Of a DNA stretch of 16,776 nt, positions 1-6,770 are shown piece after piece. Origin of the DNA: JAFLUQ01 sp964442035 (GTDB lineage Bacteria; Bacillota; Clostridia; UMGS1883); the NCBI GenBank assembly GCA_964442035.1, contig CAYTWZ010000034.1, forward strand, positions 1 to 16,776, in the 5' to 3' direction. Below the pieces are notes generated by a model. The model was not told the DNA's origin, did not search any database, and worked only from the letters and a program-made list of their open reading frames with translations. The position numbers were made by a program, and so were the translations under genes. Position 1 is the first letter of the stretch, and the number at the start of each line of letters is the position of its first letter.

Positions 1-168
1 AAAGCACAAATCAATTTTTTCCGGGTTCTCCAGCAGCTGTTTCGGATCGTTAAATACAGTAATTTCACATTCCGCCCCGCAAGCACTGACTGCTCGGTCA
101 ATCTGATTTTTTTCGGCCTCCAACGCATTGGAATCATCATCGCATATTGCAATTTTTAGCTTTTCCAT
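1..168 (-). CDS. Response regulator, receiver-domain N-terminus (partial, probably LytTR/AgrA type)
   Basis: The first 56 codons of a minus-strand gene are present and the rest runs off the window edge at base 1. The protein begins MEKLKIAICDDDSNALEAEK. The hydrophobic strand followed by an acidic cluster (IAICDDD) is the classic start of a CheY-like receiver domain. The exact IAICDD form is common in AgrA/LytTR regulators of Clostridia, but the DNA-binding domain is not visible, so the subclass is inferred. The phosphate-accepting aspartate should lie just past the visible KIDLCF end. The ATG is the only reasonable start because an in-frame stop lies six codons upstream. Its ribosome binding site (AGGT) is weak. 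A perfect 13-bp inverted repeat ends just before that site, suggesting regulation at the promoter or in the leader. Confidence 0.75.
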   Translation of the reverse strand, partial: MEKLKIAICDDDSNALEAEKNQIDRAVSACGAECEITVFNDPKQLLENPEKIDLCF

Positions 169-177
169 AATTACCTG

Positions 178-217
178 GTGTAATTAAATCATCCCCCAGC
201 CAAAGATTTAATTACAC
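178..217. promoter_or_regulatory. Perfect 13-bp inverted repeat upstream of the response regulator
   Basis: The arms gtgtaattaaatc (178-190) and gatttaattacac (205-217) are exact reverse complements separated by 14 bases. The right edge lies nine bases before the start codon of the response-regulator gene. As DNA it could be an operator dyad. As RNA it would be a stem-loop with a G-rich loop placed directly before the weak ribosome binding site. There is no U-run, so it is not an intrinsic terminator. Only the sequence symmetry is seen directly; its function is inferred. Confidence 0.7.
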
Positions 218-239
218 ATTTCCTTTCTAAAGATTACAA
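211..239 (-). promoter_or_regulatory. Possible promoter for the response regulator
   Basis: On the minus strand a TTGTAA box (234-239) and a TGTAAT box (211-216) are separated by 17 bases, a plausible but weak sigma-A-type arrangement. The -10-like box overlaps one arm of the inverted repeat at 178-217. That would suit repression or activation by a dimeric regulator. The match is poor enough that chance cannot be excluded. Confidence 0.28.
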
Positions 240-246
240 ATTGCGA

Positions 247-372
247 TATAACTAAACGAAAGATGTCCCCGGGTCTCGTCTACCGACTCGGTCGGTGCTT
301 CTGCTTCGCAGAGGTTGCCACCGGCATCCCTCACCATCTGTAGGCGGCGGGCGACCCTTTCGTTTAGTTATA
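247..372 (+). repeat. Intergenic inverted-repeat element, copy A (MITE-like, 126 bp)
   Basis: This non-coding element is bounded by a perfect 16-bp terminal inverted repeat, tataactaaacgaaag at 247-262 and its reverse complement at 357-372. The ends begin with TA, which would fit a TA target duplication of the Tc1/mariner/IS630 type, though that is only inference. Inside are a 6-bp hairpin, accgac-tcg-gtcggt (282-296), and a small ctgc-ttc-gcag hairpin. The portion 248-365 matches the reverse complement of copy C (14661-14837) with about 7 substitutions in 118 bases by eye. There is no open reading frame of its own. It fills much of the 330-base gap between the response regulator and the pyrophosphatase gene; the rest of that gap holds the inverted repeat at 178-217 and the hairpins at 406-477. 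Confidence 0.85.
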
Positions 373-405
373 CCATATTTCTCATGATTTTTAAAGTATT
401 TTTGC

Positions 406-444
406 AAAAAAAAATGACTGCTGACATTGACTTTGTCAGCAGTC
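406..444 (-). terminator. Intrinsic terminator after the pyrophosphatase gene
   Basis: On the minus strand a perfect 11-bp stem (444-434 with 426-416, arm gactgctgaca on the plus strand) with a 7-base loop is followed by one adenine-complement base and nine uridines (plus-strand A-run 406-414). It lies about 55 bases after the stop codon at 499 and is a textbook Rho-independent terminator for the gene cluster ending with rdgB. Its upstream arm can also pair elsewhere (see 427-477). Confidence 0.88.
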
Positions 445-477
445 TGAGGGGCCTTTGGCCCCTGCCGGCAAAGTCAA
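427..477 (-). promoter_or_regulatory. Alternative hairpin that excludes the terminator (antiterminator-like)
   Basis: Read on the minus strand, 477-462 can pair with 442-427 over 16 positions: 14 Watson-Crick pairs, one G-U and one mismatch, with nine perfect pairs at the base (ttgactttg with caaagtcaa). The loop contains its own hairpin, aggggcc-ttt-ggcccct at 447-463. This fold uses most of the 5' arm of the terminator at 406-444, so the two cannot form together. That is the geometry of an attenuator or riboswitch expression platform, but no ligand domain is recognisable. It may be fortuitous, or just extra structure protecting an mRNA 3' end. Confidence 0.45.
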
Positions 478-498
478 CGGACCAACCACCACAATATT

Positions 499-1092
499 TT
501 ACCCACGCTTATTTTCCAAATATTCCTTCAGCTGCATAAGCGCACGGCCACGGTGGCTAAGGTTGTTTTTTTCATCAGCAGAGGCCTGAGCAAAGGTTTT
601 GCCAAGCTGCGGAACATAGAAAACCGGGTCATACCCAAATCCGTTTTCACCAACAGGAGCGCGGGCTATAACGCCCTCGACCTTTCCCTCCGCTTTAAAC
701 AGTGTTCCGTCATGATCAATAAAGGCAATGGAGCACACAAAACGCGCTGTACGCTCCCCGTCGGGAACATCCTTAAGCTTTTCAAGCACAAGGGCAGTTC
801 GATCCTTGTCATCAAGTCCCAAACCGCCATAACGGGCGCTGTAAACTCCCGGCTCGCCTCCCAATGCGTCCACCACAAGGCCGCTGTCATCAGCAATAGC
901 CGCCTTGTGGCAACATTCGGCGATAGCCTTGGCCTTTATGATAGAATTTTCCATAAAGGTGGTACCGGTTTCCTCCGGCTCGTCAAAAAAGCCTGCTTCC
1001 TCGGCGCTGATTATCTCAAAGCCAAAGGGTGAAAGTATCTCCCGAAACTCCCGGAGCTTGTTTTTGTTGTGTGTAGCGGCAATGATCTGCAT
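499..1092 (-). CDS. rdgB: XTP/dITP pyrophosphatase (Ham1/RdgB family)
   Basis: This 197-residue protein hydrolyses non-canonical purine nucleoside triphosphates (dITP, XTP, ITP) to the monophosphates and pyrophosphate, cleaning the nucleotide pool in the cytoplasm. Family hallmarks are all present: THNKNK (residues 7-12, phosphate binding), ADDSGL with the catalytic acidic pair (67-72), GFGYDPVF (151-158, base recognition) and SHRGRA (179-184). Length is typical and the gene is intact. The ATG is preceded by AAGGGGAG at a 7-base spacing. It is the last gene before the strong terminator at 406-444. It is separated from upstream rluD by 168 bases that contain repeat copy B, so it may be transcribed with rluD or from an unrecognised promoter near the repeat. 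Its nucleotide-sanitising role suits a window that also carries mutS and mutL. Confidence 0.95.
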   Translation of the reverse strand: MQIIAATHNKNKLREFREILSPFGFEIISAEEAGFFDEPEETGTTFMENSIIKAKAIAECCHKAAIADDSGLVVDALGGEPGVYSARYGGLGLDDKDRTALVLEKLKDVPDGERTARFVCSIAFIDHDGTLFKAEGKVEGVIARAPVGENGFGYDPVFYVPQLGKTFAQASADEKNNLSHRGRALMQLKEYLENKRG

Positions 1093-1130
1093 GATTATAC
1101 TCCCCTTACTGACCTTTTAGCAAATTCATA

Positions 1131-1245
1131 TATAACTAAACGAAAGATGTCCCCACCTCTATAGGCTGCGGGCGACCCTTTCGTTTTCCGGTGGGAGTTC
1201 CTTTTTCCCACCATAGTGCCCATGACGGGCTTTCAGCCCTTATTA
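1131..1245 (+). repeat. Intergenic element, copy B (internally deleted, long right-end form)
   Basis: The left end (1131-1154) is identical to copy A. The element then jumps to the right-hand portion (acctctataggctgcggg, then the ctttcgtt end at about 1178-1185). About 62 bases present in copies A and C are therefore missing, including both internal hairpins. The pairing ends aacgaaag and ctttcgtt are kept, and inside them gtc/gac and ccc/ggg can also pair. Unlike copy A, it continues into a second module shared with copy C. This has a ggtggga-tcccacc hairpin (1190-1196 with 1206-1212) and a gggct-ttc-agccc hairpin (1227-1239). It lies between rdgB and rluD and has no coding content. Confidence 0.82.
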
Positions 1246-1260
1246 AAAATACATATCACA

Positions 1261-2172
1261 CTATTCCTGTTTCCGCCGCAGCCTTTGCAAAACAGCCGCA
1301 AAATCCTTGGGCAGCGGAGCTTCAAAGGACAGCCTCTCCCCGGTGGATGGGTGTATAAAGCCGATACTCCCAGCGTGGAGTAGCTGACCGTCAAGAGTAA
1401 ATTCCTCACTTTTCACGCCGTAGGTTCTGTCTCCCACTATAGGATGCCCTATATAGCGCATATGGACACGTATCTGATGAGTGCGTCCGGTTCTGAGCTT
1501 GCAGCACACAAGGGTGTATTTGCCAAAGCGTTCCGCCACCTCAAAATCTGTCACAGCCTCCCGTCCGTCCTTCATCACGGCCATTTTTTTCCGGTCGGCA
1601 AGGCTACGCCCTATGGGAGCGTCTACTGTCCCCTTGTCCTCCCTGATGTTGCCGTGAACAAGGGCATAATATGTTCGGCTCAGGCTTCGATCCTTAAGCT
1701 GCTCCGACAGCGCCAGATGGGCGGCATTGTTTTTGGCAACTGCCAAAAGTCCTGTAGTGTCCTTGTCTATCCTGTGAACTATACCCGGACGAAGTACTCC
1801 TCCTATGGCGGACAGGTTGTCACCGCAGTGGAACATTACCGCGTTTACCAGAGTGCCGTCCTCGTTGCCGGCTGCCGGGTGCACTACCATTCCCCGAGGC
1901 TTGTTGATCACAAGCACGTCGCTGTCCTCATAAACTATATCGAGAGGTATGTTCTGAGGCTTCACTTGGGCAGTCTTAGGTTCGGGCACAAGAATCTCAA
2001 TCACATCCCCGACAGCAAGTTTAGCGGAAGGCTTGACCACCGCGCCGTTGACAGTAATCGATCCATCGTCAAAGAGCTTTTTTATAAAGCTTCGAGTCAT
2101 ATCCTCCAATTGCTCACTTATAAACTTATCACTGCGGACAGCCTGAGTCGCTGTCAAAATCATCTTCTCCAT
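1261..2172 (-). CDS. rluD: Large-subunit rRNA pseudouridine synthase, RluA/RluD family (YlyB-like)
   Basis: This 303-residue cytoplasmic enzyme isomerises specific uridines of RNA, probably 23S rRNA, to pseudouridine. An N-terminal S4-type RNA-binding domain (about residues 14-72) is followed by the RluA-family catalytic domain. HRIDKDTTGLL (133-143) contains the catalytic Asp136, and the RTGRTHQIRVH motif lies further on. Its place directly after lspA matches Bacillus ylyB, so RluD-type specificity is likely, though the exact target uridines cannot be read from sequence. The first ATG is chosen because GAGGAG (2180-2185) sits 7 bases upstream. That site is inside the end of lspA, and the genes overlap by 44 bases, which indicates translational coupling. 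The gene is intact. Confidence 0.93.
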   Translation of the reverse strand: MEKMILTATQAVRSDKFISEQLEDMTRSFIKKLFDDGSITVNGAVVKPSAKLAVGDVIEILVPEPKTAQVKPQNIPLDIVYEDSDVLVINKPRGMVVHPAAGNEDGTLVNAVMFHCGDNLSAIGGVLRPGIVHRIDKDTTGLLAVAKNNAAHLALSEQLKDRSLSRTYYALVHGNIREDKGTVDAPIGRSLADRKKMAVMKDGREAVTDFEVAERFGKYTLVCCKLRTGRTHQIRVHMRYIGHPIVGDRTYGVKSEEFTLDGQLLHAGSIGFIHPSTGERLSFEAPLPKDFAAVLQRLRRKQE

Positions 2173-2617
2173 GCTTATGCTCCTCTATCAAAACATATAA
2201 CGCAAGCATTACCGCACCCACCGTAATGGCGCAGTCGGCAATATTGAACACCGGGAAACGCATGAATGACAACTCAATAAAATCTCTCACATAGCCCAAA
2301 GCGATACGGTCAATAAGATTTCCCAGTCCTCCGGCGCATATGAGTGTCAGGGACCACATCAGGAATTTACTGGTTGGCTTGTAGTGAGCTATGAACCATA
2401 TTACTGCCGCAAATATCAGCGCGGTAACAAGCACAAGGAAAATTTTCCGACCATGAAAAATACCAAAGGCCGCGCCGGTGTTTTTTACATAAGTAAGGTC
2501 AATGAACTTGGGAATCAGCACGGTGCTGGCTCCCTCGGCAAAGCTTGAGGTGATAATAAGTTTGGTTGCCTGATCTAAAAGTATGATCAATGCAAATGGA
2601 ATAAGATAAAGAAGCAT
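2129..2617 (-). CDS. lspA: Prolipoprotein signal peptidase (signal peptidase II)
   Basis: This 162-residue aspartic peptidase of the cytoplasmic membrane cleaves the signal peptide of lipid-modified prolipoproteins before the lipidated cysteine. Four hydrophobic segments are visible, at about residues 3-22, 60-78, 86-104 and 127-144. Conserved motifs are VKNTGAAFGI (44-53), GNLIDR with catalytic Asp103, and FNIADCAITVG with catalytic Asp128. The C-terminal tail is acidic and cytoplasmic. The ATG is preceded by AGGAG at a 6-base spacing. The gene overlaps rluD at its 3' end and follows ileS after a terminator-like hairpin. The ileS-lspA-rluD order matches Bacillus. Confidence 0.96.
   Translation of the reverse strand: MLLYLIPFALIILLDQATKLIITSSFAEGASTVLIPKFIDLTYVKNTGAAFGIFHGRKIFLVLVTALIFAAVIWFIAHYKPTSKFLMWSLTLICAGGLGNLIDRIALGYVRDFIELSFMRFPVFNIADCAITVGAVMLALYVLIEEHKHGEDDFDSDSGCPQ
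2180..2185 (-). promoter_or_regulatory. Ribosome binding site of rluD, inside lspA
   Basis: The minus strand reads GAGGAG seven bases before the ATG at 2172. It decides between that ATG and an in-frame ATG three codons later. Because it lies inside the lspA reading frame, translation of the two genes is probably coupled. Confidence 0.6.
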
Positions 2618-2646
2618 TTCGGTCTCCTCTTTTGATTTTTGATTTT

Positions 2647-2680
2647 CTGAAAACAGGGCGGAGAGATATCCGCCCTGTTT
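2647..2680 (-). terminator. Terminator-like hairpin between ileS and lspA
   Basis: A perfect 12-bp stem, aaacagggcgga (2651-2662) with tccgccctgttt (2669-2680) and a 6-base loop, occupies most of the 71-base gap between the two genes. On the minus strand it ends in GTTTTC, giving a short U-tract partly paired with the A-run on the other arm. It looks like an intrinsic terminator of moderate strength. Only about 30 bases separate it from the lspA start, leaving no room for a separate promoter, so partial read-through or RNA processing is likely. Confidence 0.6.
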
Positions 2681-2688
2681 CTATAGTT

Positions 2689-5484
2689 TTACCGATTTTT
2701 CTTAAGGTTGTCAGCACATCTCTTGCAGATAGTAGGATGCTCGGGGTCGCTACCCACAGTTGATGTCTTCATCCAGCAGCGCTCGCACTTTTCGCCCTCG
2801 GCGGGAGTGACTTTGACTGTGATAGCGGGCTCGTTTTCTCCGGGCACACCCTCACCTGAGCCCTCAATAACTACTGCCTCGGAAACGATAAGCACTGTGG
2901 CAAGATCAGGTATCAGACTGATGAACTTATACGGCTCACCCTGTGCGAATATTTCCACCTTGGCGTCAAGGGACTTGCCGATTATTTTATTCTGACGGGC
3001 AATTTCAAGGGCCTTGCTCACATCACTCTTGACAGCAAGAATACGCTCCCACTTTGCCTCAAGGGCGTCGTCCTTGTAGGCATCCTCCACCTTGGGCATA
3101 TCGTTGAAGATAACGCTTTCCCCATTGTCGGCGCTACGGTGAGGCATGTAGCCCCAGATCTCATCAGCAGTGAAGCAGAGTATAGGTGCAATCAGGCGTA
3201 CAAGGGCGTCCAGTATAGTGAACATACAGGTCTGAGCAGCACGGCGTTCCTTGCTGCTCTTGGGAGAAGTATAGAGACGATCCTTAATAACGTCAAGGTA
3301 GAAATTGCTCATATCCACAACACAGAAATTGTGTATGGCGTGATATATCATGTGGAACTCGTAGCTACGATAGGAGTCCAATACACGGCCCACAACGTCA
3401 TTCAGGCGGGTAAGGCTCCACTTGTCCATCTCGCACATTTCATCAAAGGGAACACAATCCGTATCAGGGTTAAAGTCATGGATATTGCCCATAATGTAGC
3501 GGGCAGTGTTCCTAATCTTGCGATAGGCCTCGCTGAGCTGCTTTAGTATCTCATCGGATATTCTCATATCTGTCTTGTAATCCGCCGAAACCACCCAAAG
3601 GCGGAGTATATCGGCACCGAATTTTTCGATGATGGCCTGAGGACTTATGCCGTTGCCTTTGCTCTTGCTGAACTTTTCGCCGCTCTGGTCAACAATCATG
3701 CCGTGTGTGATGACCATTTTGTATGGAGCTACGCCCTTGGTGGCGACAGATGTGAGCAAGGAGGACTGAAACCAACCGCGGTACTGGTCGTTGCCTTCCA
3801 GATACAAGTCTGCTGGGAAACGCAGACCCTTTTTGACCTCAAGCACGCCGCTGTGAGAGGACCCGCTGTCAAACCATACGTCCATTATATCCTTTTCCTT
3901 GGTGAACTCTGTGCAGCCGCACTCACACCTTGTGCCCTCGGGAAGTATATCTTTGGCGTCGGTCTCGTACCATGCATTTGAGCCGCCATGCTCCCTGAAC
4001 AGCTTGGCTGTTGCTGCGATAGACTCCTCTGTGATAAGCTCCTTGCCGCATTCCTTGCAGTAGAAGATAGGTAGGGGTACGCCCCATGTGCGCTGGCGGG
4101 AAATGCACCAGTCACTGCGATCTTGTACCATGCCGGTGATGCGATCCTCGCCCCACTTGGGGAGCCACTGTACGCCCTTGATGGCCTCAACAGCCTTGTC
4201 TTTGATGGCGTCAACGGAAGCAAACCACTGCTCCGTAGCGCGGTAAACAATTGGCTCATGGCAACGCCAGCAATGGGGATATTGGTGAATGATGGGTTCT
4301 AAGGCAAACAGAGCGTTAATGCTTTTTAGCTTGTCAAGGATAGCGGCGTTGCCCTTGGCATAATACATGCCCGCAAACTCTCCGGCCTGCTCATTAAAGT
4401 AACCCTTTGCGTCAACAGGGACAACCATGGGTATCTCCTTGTACTTAAGACATACCGTATAGTCCTCAGCGCCGTGGCCGGGAGCCGTGTGTACACATCC
4501 GGTACCGGCGTCAAGAGTTACGTGATCGCCTACGATAACAAGGCTTTCCCGATCCATAAAGGGATGGGCTACTTTCATATATTCAAGCTCGCTACCCTTG
4601 AAGGTGGCTATTGTAGAATATTCCTCTACGCCGCCAATCCTCATTACGCCATCCGCAAGCTCCGCGGCCACAACATATACCTCACCTGTCTTGCCGTTCT
4701 TTACAAGGCTGTACTGGAAGTCCGCATTAAGACAGATAGCCACATTTGCCGGAAGCGTCCAAGTGGTAGTGGTCCATATTACAAAATAAATATTCTCAAG
4801 GGGTTCACCAACCTCCGCAAATAAGCCTTTATCGTCGGTAACGCGGAATTTTACGTATATAGAGTCTGTCTTGTCCTCCTGATACTCAATCTCCGCCTCG
4901 GCAAGAGCCGTCTCGCAGTCAGGACACCAGTATATGGGCTTAAGTCCCCTGTAAATATAGCCGCGCTTGGCCATTTCGCCGAAAATCTCAATCTGCTTGG
5001 CCTCAAACTGCGGGTCAAGAGTCAAATATACGTCATTCCAGTCGCCCAAGGAGCCAAGGCGCTGAATTTGCGACTTCTGGTTTTCAACATACTTAAGGGC
5101 AAAATCCTTACATACATTGCGGAATTCGTTTATGCTCTTTTCATGGCGGTTAATACCCAACTTTTTTATAGCCTGACGCTCAATAGGCAGACCGTGAGTG
5201 TCCCAGCCGTGGATATATGGCGCCTTAAAGCCGTCCATATTTTTGAAACGGGTAATTATATCCTTAAGCGTCTTGTTGAGTGCGTGACCCATGTGCATAT
5301 CCCCGTTGGCATAGGGAGGTCCGTCATGAAAAATGAACAGGGGTTTGCCCTCGTTGGCCGCCATAAGCTTTCCGTAAAGGTCATTGTCCAGCCACTTTTT
5401 CAATGTTTCGGGCTCCCGCTTGGGTAGACCGGCACGCATTGGAAATTCGGTGACCGGCAGATTGAGAGTTTCGGAGTAATCCAT
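2689..5484 (-). CDS. ileS: Isoleucyl-tRNA synthetase
   Basis: This 931-residue class I synthetase charges tRNA-Ile with isoleucine and edits mischarged valine. The HIGH signature is HMGH (64-67) after PPYANG. The CP1 editing domain contains GTGCVHTAPGHG (327-338), and the class signature WCISRQRTWG starts at 459. The KMSKS loop is KFSKS (604-608), followed by the anticodon-binding helical domain. A C-terminal zinc finger (CERC and CKRC, about residues 898-922) marks the bacterial form. The ATG has AAAGGAAG upstream. It follows ylmH after only 25 bases, so there is no space for the T-box leader that controls ileS in many Firmicutes. Expression must therefore come from the upstream division-gene transcript or a promoter inside it. 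Full length and intact. Confidence 0.98.
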   Translation of the reverse strand: MDYSETLNLPVTEFPMRAGLPKREPETLKKWLDNDLYGKLMAANEGKPLFIFHDGPPYANGDMHMGHALNKTLKDIITRFKNMDGFKAPYIHGWDTHGLPIERQAIKKLGINRHEKSINEFRNVCKDFALKYVENQKSQIQRLGSLGDWNDVYLTLDPQFEAKQIEIFGEMAKRGYIYRGLKPIYWCPDCETALAEAEIEYQEDKTDSIYVKFRVTDDKGLFAEVGEPLENIYFVIWTTTTWTLPANVAICLNADFQYSLVKNGKTGEVYVVAAELADGVMRIGGVEEYSTIATFKGSELEYMKVAHPFMDRESLVIVGDHVTLDAGTGCVHTAPGHGAEDYTVCLKYKEIPMVVPVDAKGYFNEQAGEFAGMYYAKGNAAILDKLKSINALFALEPIIHQYPHCWRCHEPIVYRATEQWFASVDAIKDKAVEAIKGVQWLPKWGEDRITGMVQDRSDWCISRQRTWGVPLPIFYCKECGKELITEESIAATAKLFREHGGSNAWYETDAKDILPEGTRCECGCTEFTKEKDIMDVWFDSGSSHSGVLEVKKGLRFPADLYLEGNDQYRGWFQSSLLTSVATKGVAPYKMVITHGMIVDQSGEKFSKSKGNGISPQAIIEKFGADILRLWVVSADYKTDMRISDEILKQLSEAYRKIRNTARYIMGNIHDFNPDTDCVPFDEMCEMDKWSLTRLNDVVGRVLDSYRSYEFHMIYHAIHNFCVVDMSNFYLDVIKDRLYTSPKSSKERRAAQTCMFTILDALVRLIAPILCFTADEIWGYMPHRSADNGESVIFNDMPKVEDAYKDDALEAKWERILAVKSDVSKALEIARQNKIIGKSLDAKVEIFAQGEPYKFISLIPDLATVLIVSEAVVIEGSGEGVPGENEPAITVKVTPAEGEKCERCWMKTSTVGSDPEHPTICKRCADNLKKNR

Positions 5485-5509
5485 TGTCTATCTTCCTTTC
5501 ATTTTACGC

Positions 5510-6280
5510 TCAGGCATTTTTCTTAAGCGTAACAAATATACGTTCTTTTTTACTTAGGCCGCCCACCTCAAGTGTGGCCCGGCCAAAGCCCCGGACGGTA
5601 ATCACCTCGCCGCCCAAAAGCTTCATGTCTGTTCGGTCAGTGCCTATGCCGTTAACATAAACCCGGCCCGCTTTTATCAGCTCGGCAGCGGCGGCACGAC
5701 CCTTGCCGACAAAAAGAGATACAACGCTGTCAAGGCGCAGTGAAGCCACCGTGCCGGTAATTTCCTGAAATTTTCCGTTTCCTACGTGTAGACTGTCAAT
5801 GGGCAACTGCTGAGTTTGCACCGAGTATTTGCCCACTGAGGACAGCGCGGTAAGTATATATTCCGCTATGTCACGGACGGCAAAGACCACCGCCCCGTCA
5901 TCGCTCACCGATATATCTCCCAGTTTACGCCTTTCTATCCCAAGTCCCATCAGCGCCCCAAGGTAATCCCTATGGGTAAGGGCGCTCAGCCACCTGCCGC
6001 TAATTTTGATCGCGCATATGGGGAAATCTCCGTTTTCGGCGTTAAATCCAGGCATACGCCGCTCCGCACCCTCATATCCGCCGAAAAGCGTCATATTTCG
6101 AGCTGGAAGGGCGGCCTTGCGCTGCTCCAGACGGCTTTGCTGGTCGATTGACAAAAAGTCGCCGAACATCGGACCGCCGAATTTTTCGCTCCTGGCACAG
6201 CGGTCATAAAGCATGGCAAACAGCGGGATGTCCTCATTGCTAAGCCCAGTCAGGAAACGGGTTTTGTCTGTCAATCCCAC
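5510..6280 (-). CDS. ylmH: YlmH family S4-domain RNA-binding protein
   Basis: This 256-residue cytoplasmic protein matches the YlmH family of Firmicute division clusters. Recent work on Bacillus YlmH links the family to rescue of stalled ribosomes through its S4 domain. The N-terminal part (about 1-150) is the family-specific region. A C-terminal S4 domain (about 181-240) includes LDSVVSLF, GRAAAAELIKAGRVYVNG and the GGEVITVRGFG strand. The start is GTG at 6280, inside the last codons of sepF, giving a 10-base overlap and probable translational coupling. No strong ribosome binding site is visible. A TTG two codons later is an alternative start. No divIVA lies between it and ileS. Confidence 0.9.
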   Translation of the reverse strand: MGLTDKTRFLTGLSNEDIPLFAMLYDRCARSEKFGGPMFGDFLSIDQQSRLEQRKAALPARNMTLFGGYEGAERRMPGFNAENGDFPICAIKISGRWLSALTHRDYLGALMGLGIERRKLGDISVSDDGAVVFAVRDIAEYILTALSSVGKYSVQTQQLPIDSLHVGNGKFQEITGTVASLRLDSVVSLFVGKGRAAAAELIKAGRVYVNGIGTDRTDMKLLGGEVITVRGFGRATLEVGGLSKKERIFVTLKKNA

Positions 6281-6750
6281 GGGAACGGGCGTCCGCTTTC
6301 AAGCTCGCTTTTAACGGCGGGGGTAACGTCCACGTTGGACGGGGTAAGGAGCAGAATTCCGTCACTGATCTTCCGGAAGGCGCCCCGACGGGCATAAGCG
6401 GCACCGCTTATGAAATCAATAGTGCGCCGAGCCTGATCCCTCTCCATATCTTCAATATTGATAATAACAGGCTTGTTGTTGTTAAGATTGTCAACTACCT
6501 GACGGCAGGTCTCATCAAAGGTATTCATTTTAAGTACTACTACCTTAAGCTGTGTAGTTGCGGCAAAATTCACTACCTTGGGAGCGGGACCGGAGGAGGC
6601 CTTCCTAGTCTGAGCAGAGGACGCCTGACTGCGGCGGACGTGCTCGGGAGCGGGCTCTTCTTCTGCGTAATTCATATCCTCGAAATCATCTTCGTCCGTC
6701 GTGCTGCCAAAAACAAAATCAGCCATCTTGCTAAACATACCTTTTCCCAT
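6271..6750 (-). CDS. sepF: Cell division protein SepF
   Basis: SepF binds the FtsZ C-terminal tail and anchors or aligns FtsZ filaments at the membrane during septum formation. The protein is 159 residues, usual for the family. The N-terminus (MGKGMFSKMADFVFG) suits a membrane-binding amphipathic helix. An acidic, then Ala/Ser-rich linker (about 18-62) follows, and then the SepF core (about 67-145) with RQVVDNLNNNKPVIINIEDM and RRTIDFISGAAYARRG. The ATG has AAAGGAAG upstream. It lies 20 bases after yggS and overlaps ylmH, the common ylmE-sepF-(ylmG)-ylmH order. The ylmG membrane gene normally found between sepF and ylmH is absent. Confidence 0.95.
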   Translation of the reverse strand: MGKGMFSKMADFVFGSTTDEDDFEDMNYAEEEPAPEHVRRSQASSAQTRKASSGPAPKVVNFAATTQLKVVVLKMNTFDETCRQVVDNLNNNKPVIINIEDMERDQARRTIDFISGAAYARRGAFRKISDGILLLTPSNVDVTPAVKSELESGRPFPWD

Positions 6751-6770
6751 GATTTTCTTCCTTTCTATTT

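Noticed and set aside
315..539. Small plus-strand open frame spanning repeat copy A, the terminator and the end of rdgB
   Set aside because: It crosses a repeat, a terminator hairpin and coding sequence of another gene, so it is accidental.
1444..2226. Long plus-strand open frame (260 codons) opposite rluD
   Set aside because: It is a shadow of rluD, which has clear family motifs. The plus-strand translation matches no recognisable family and has no convincing ribosome binding site.
5485..5509. T-box riboswitch in front of ileS
   Set aside because: Only 25 bases separate ylmH from ileS, far too short for a T-box leader, and no T-box core sequence is visible there.
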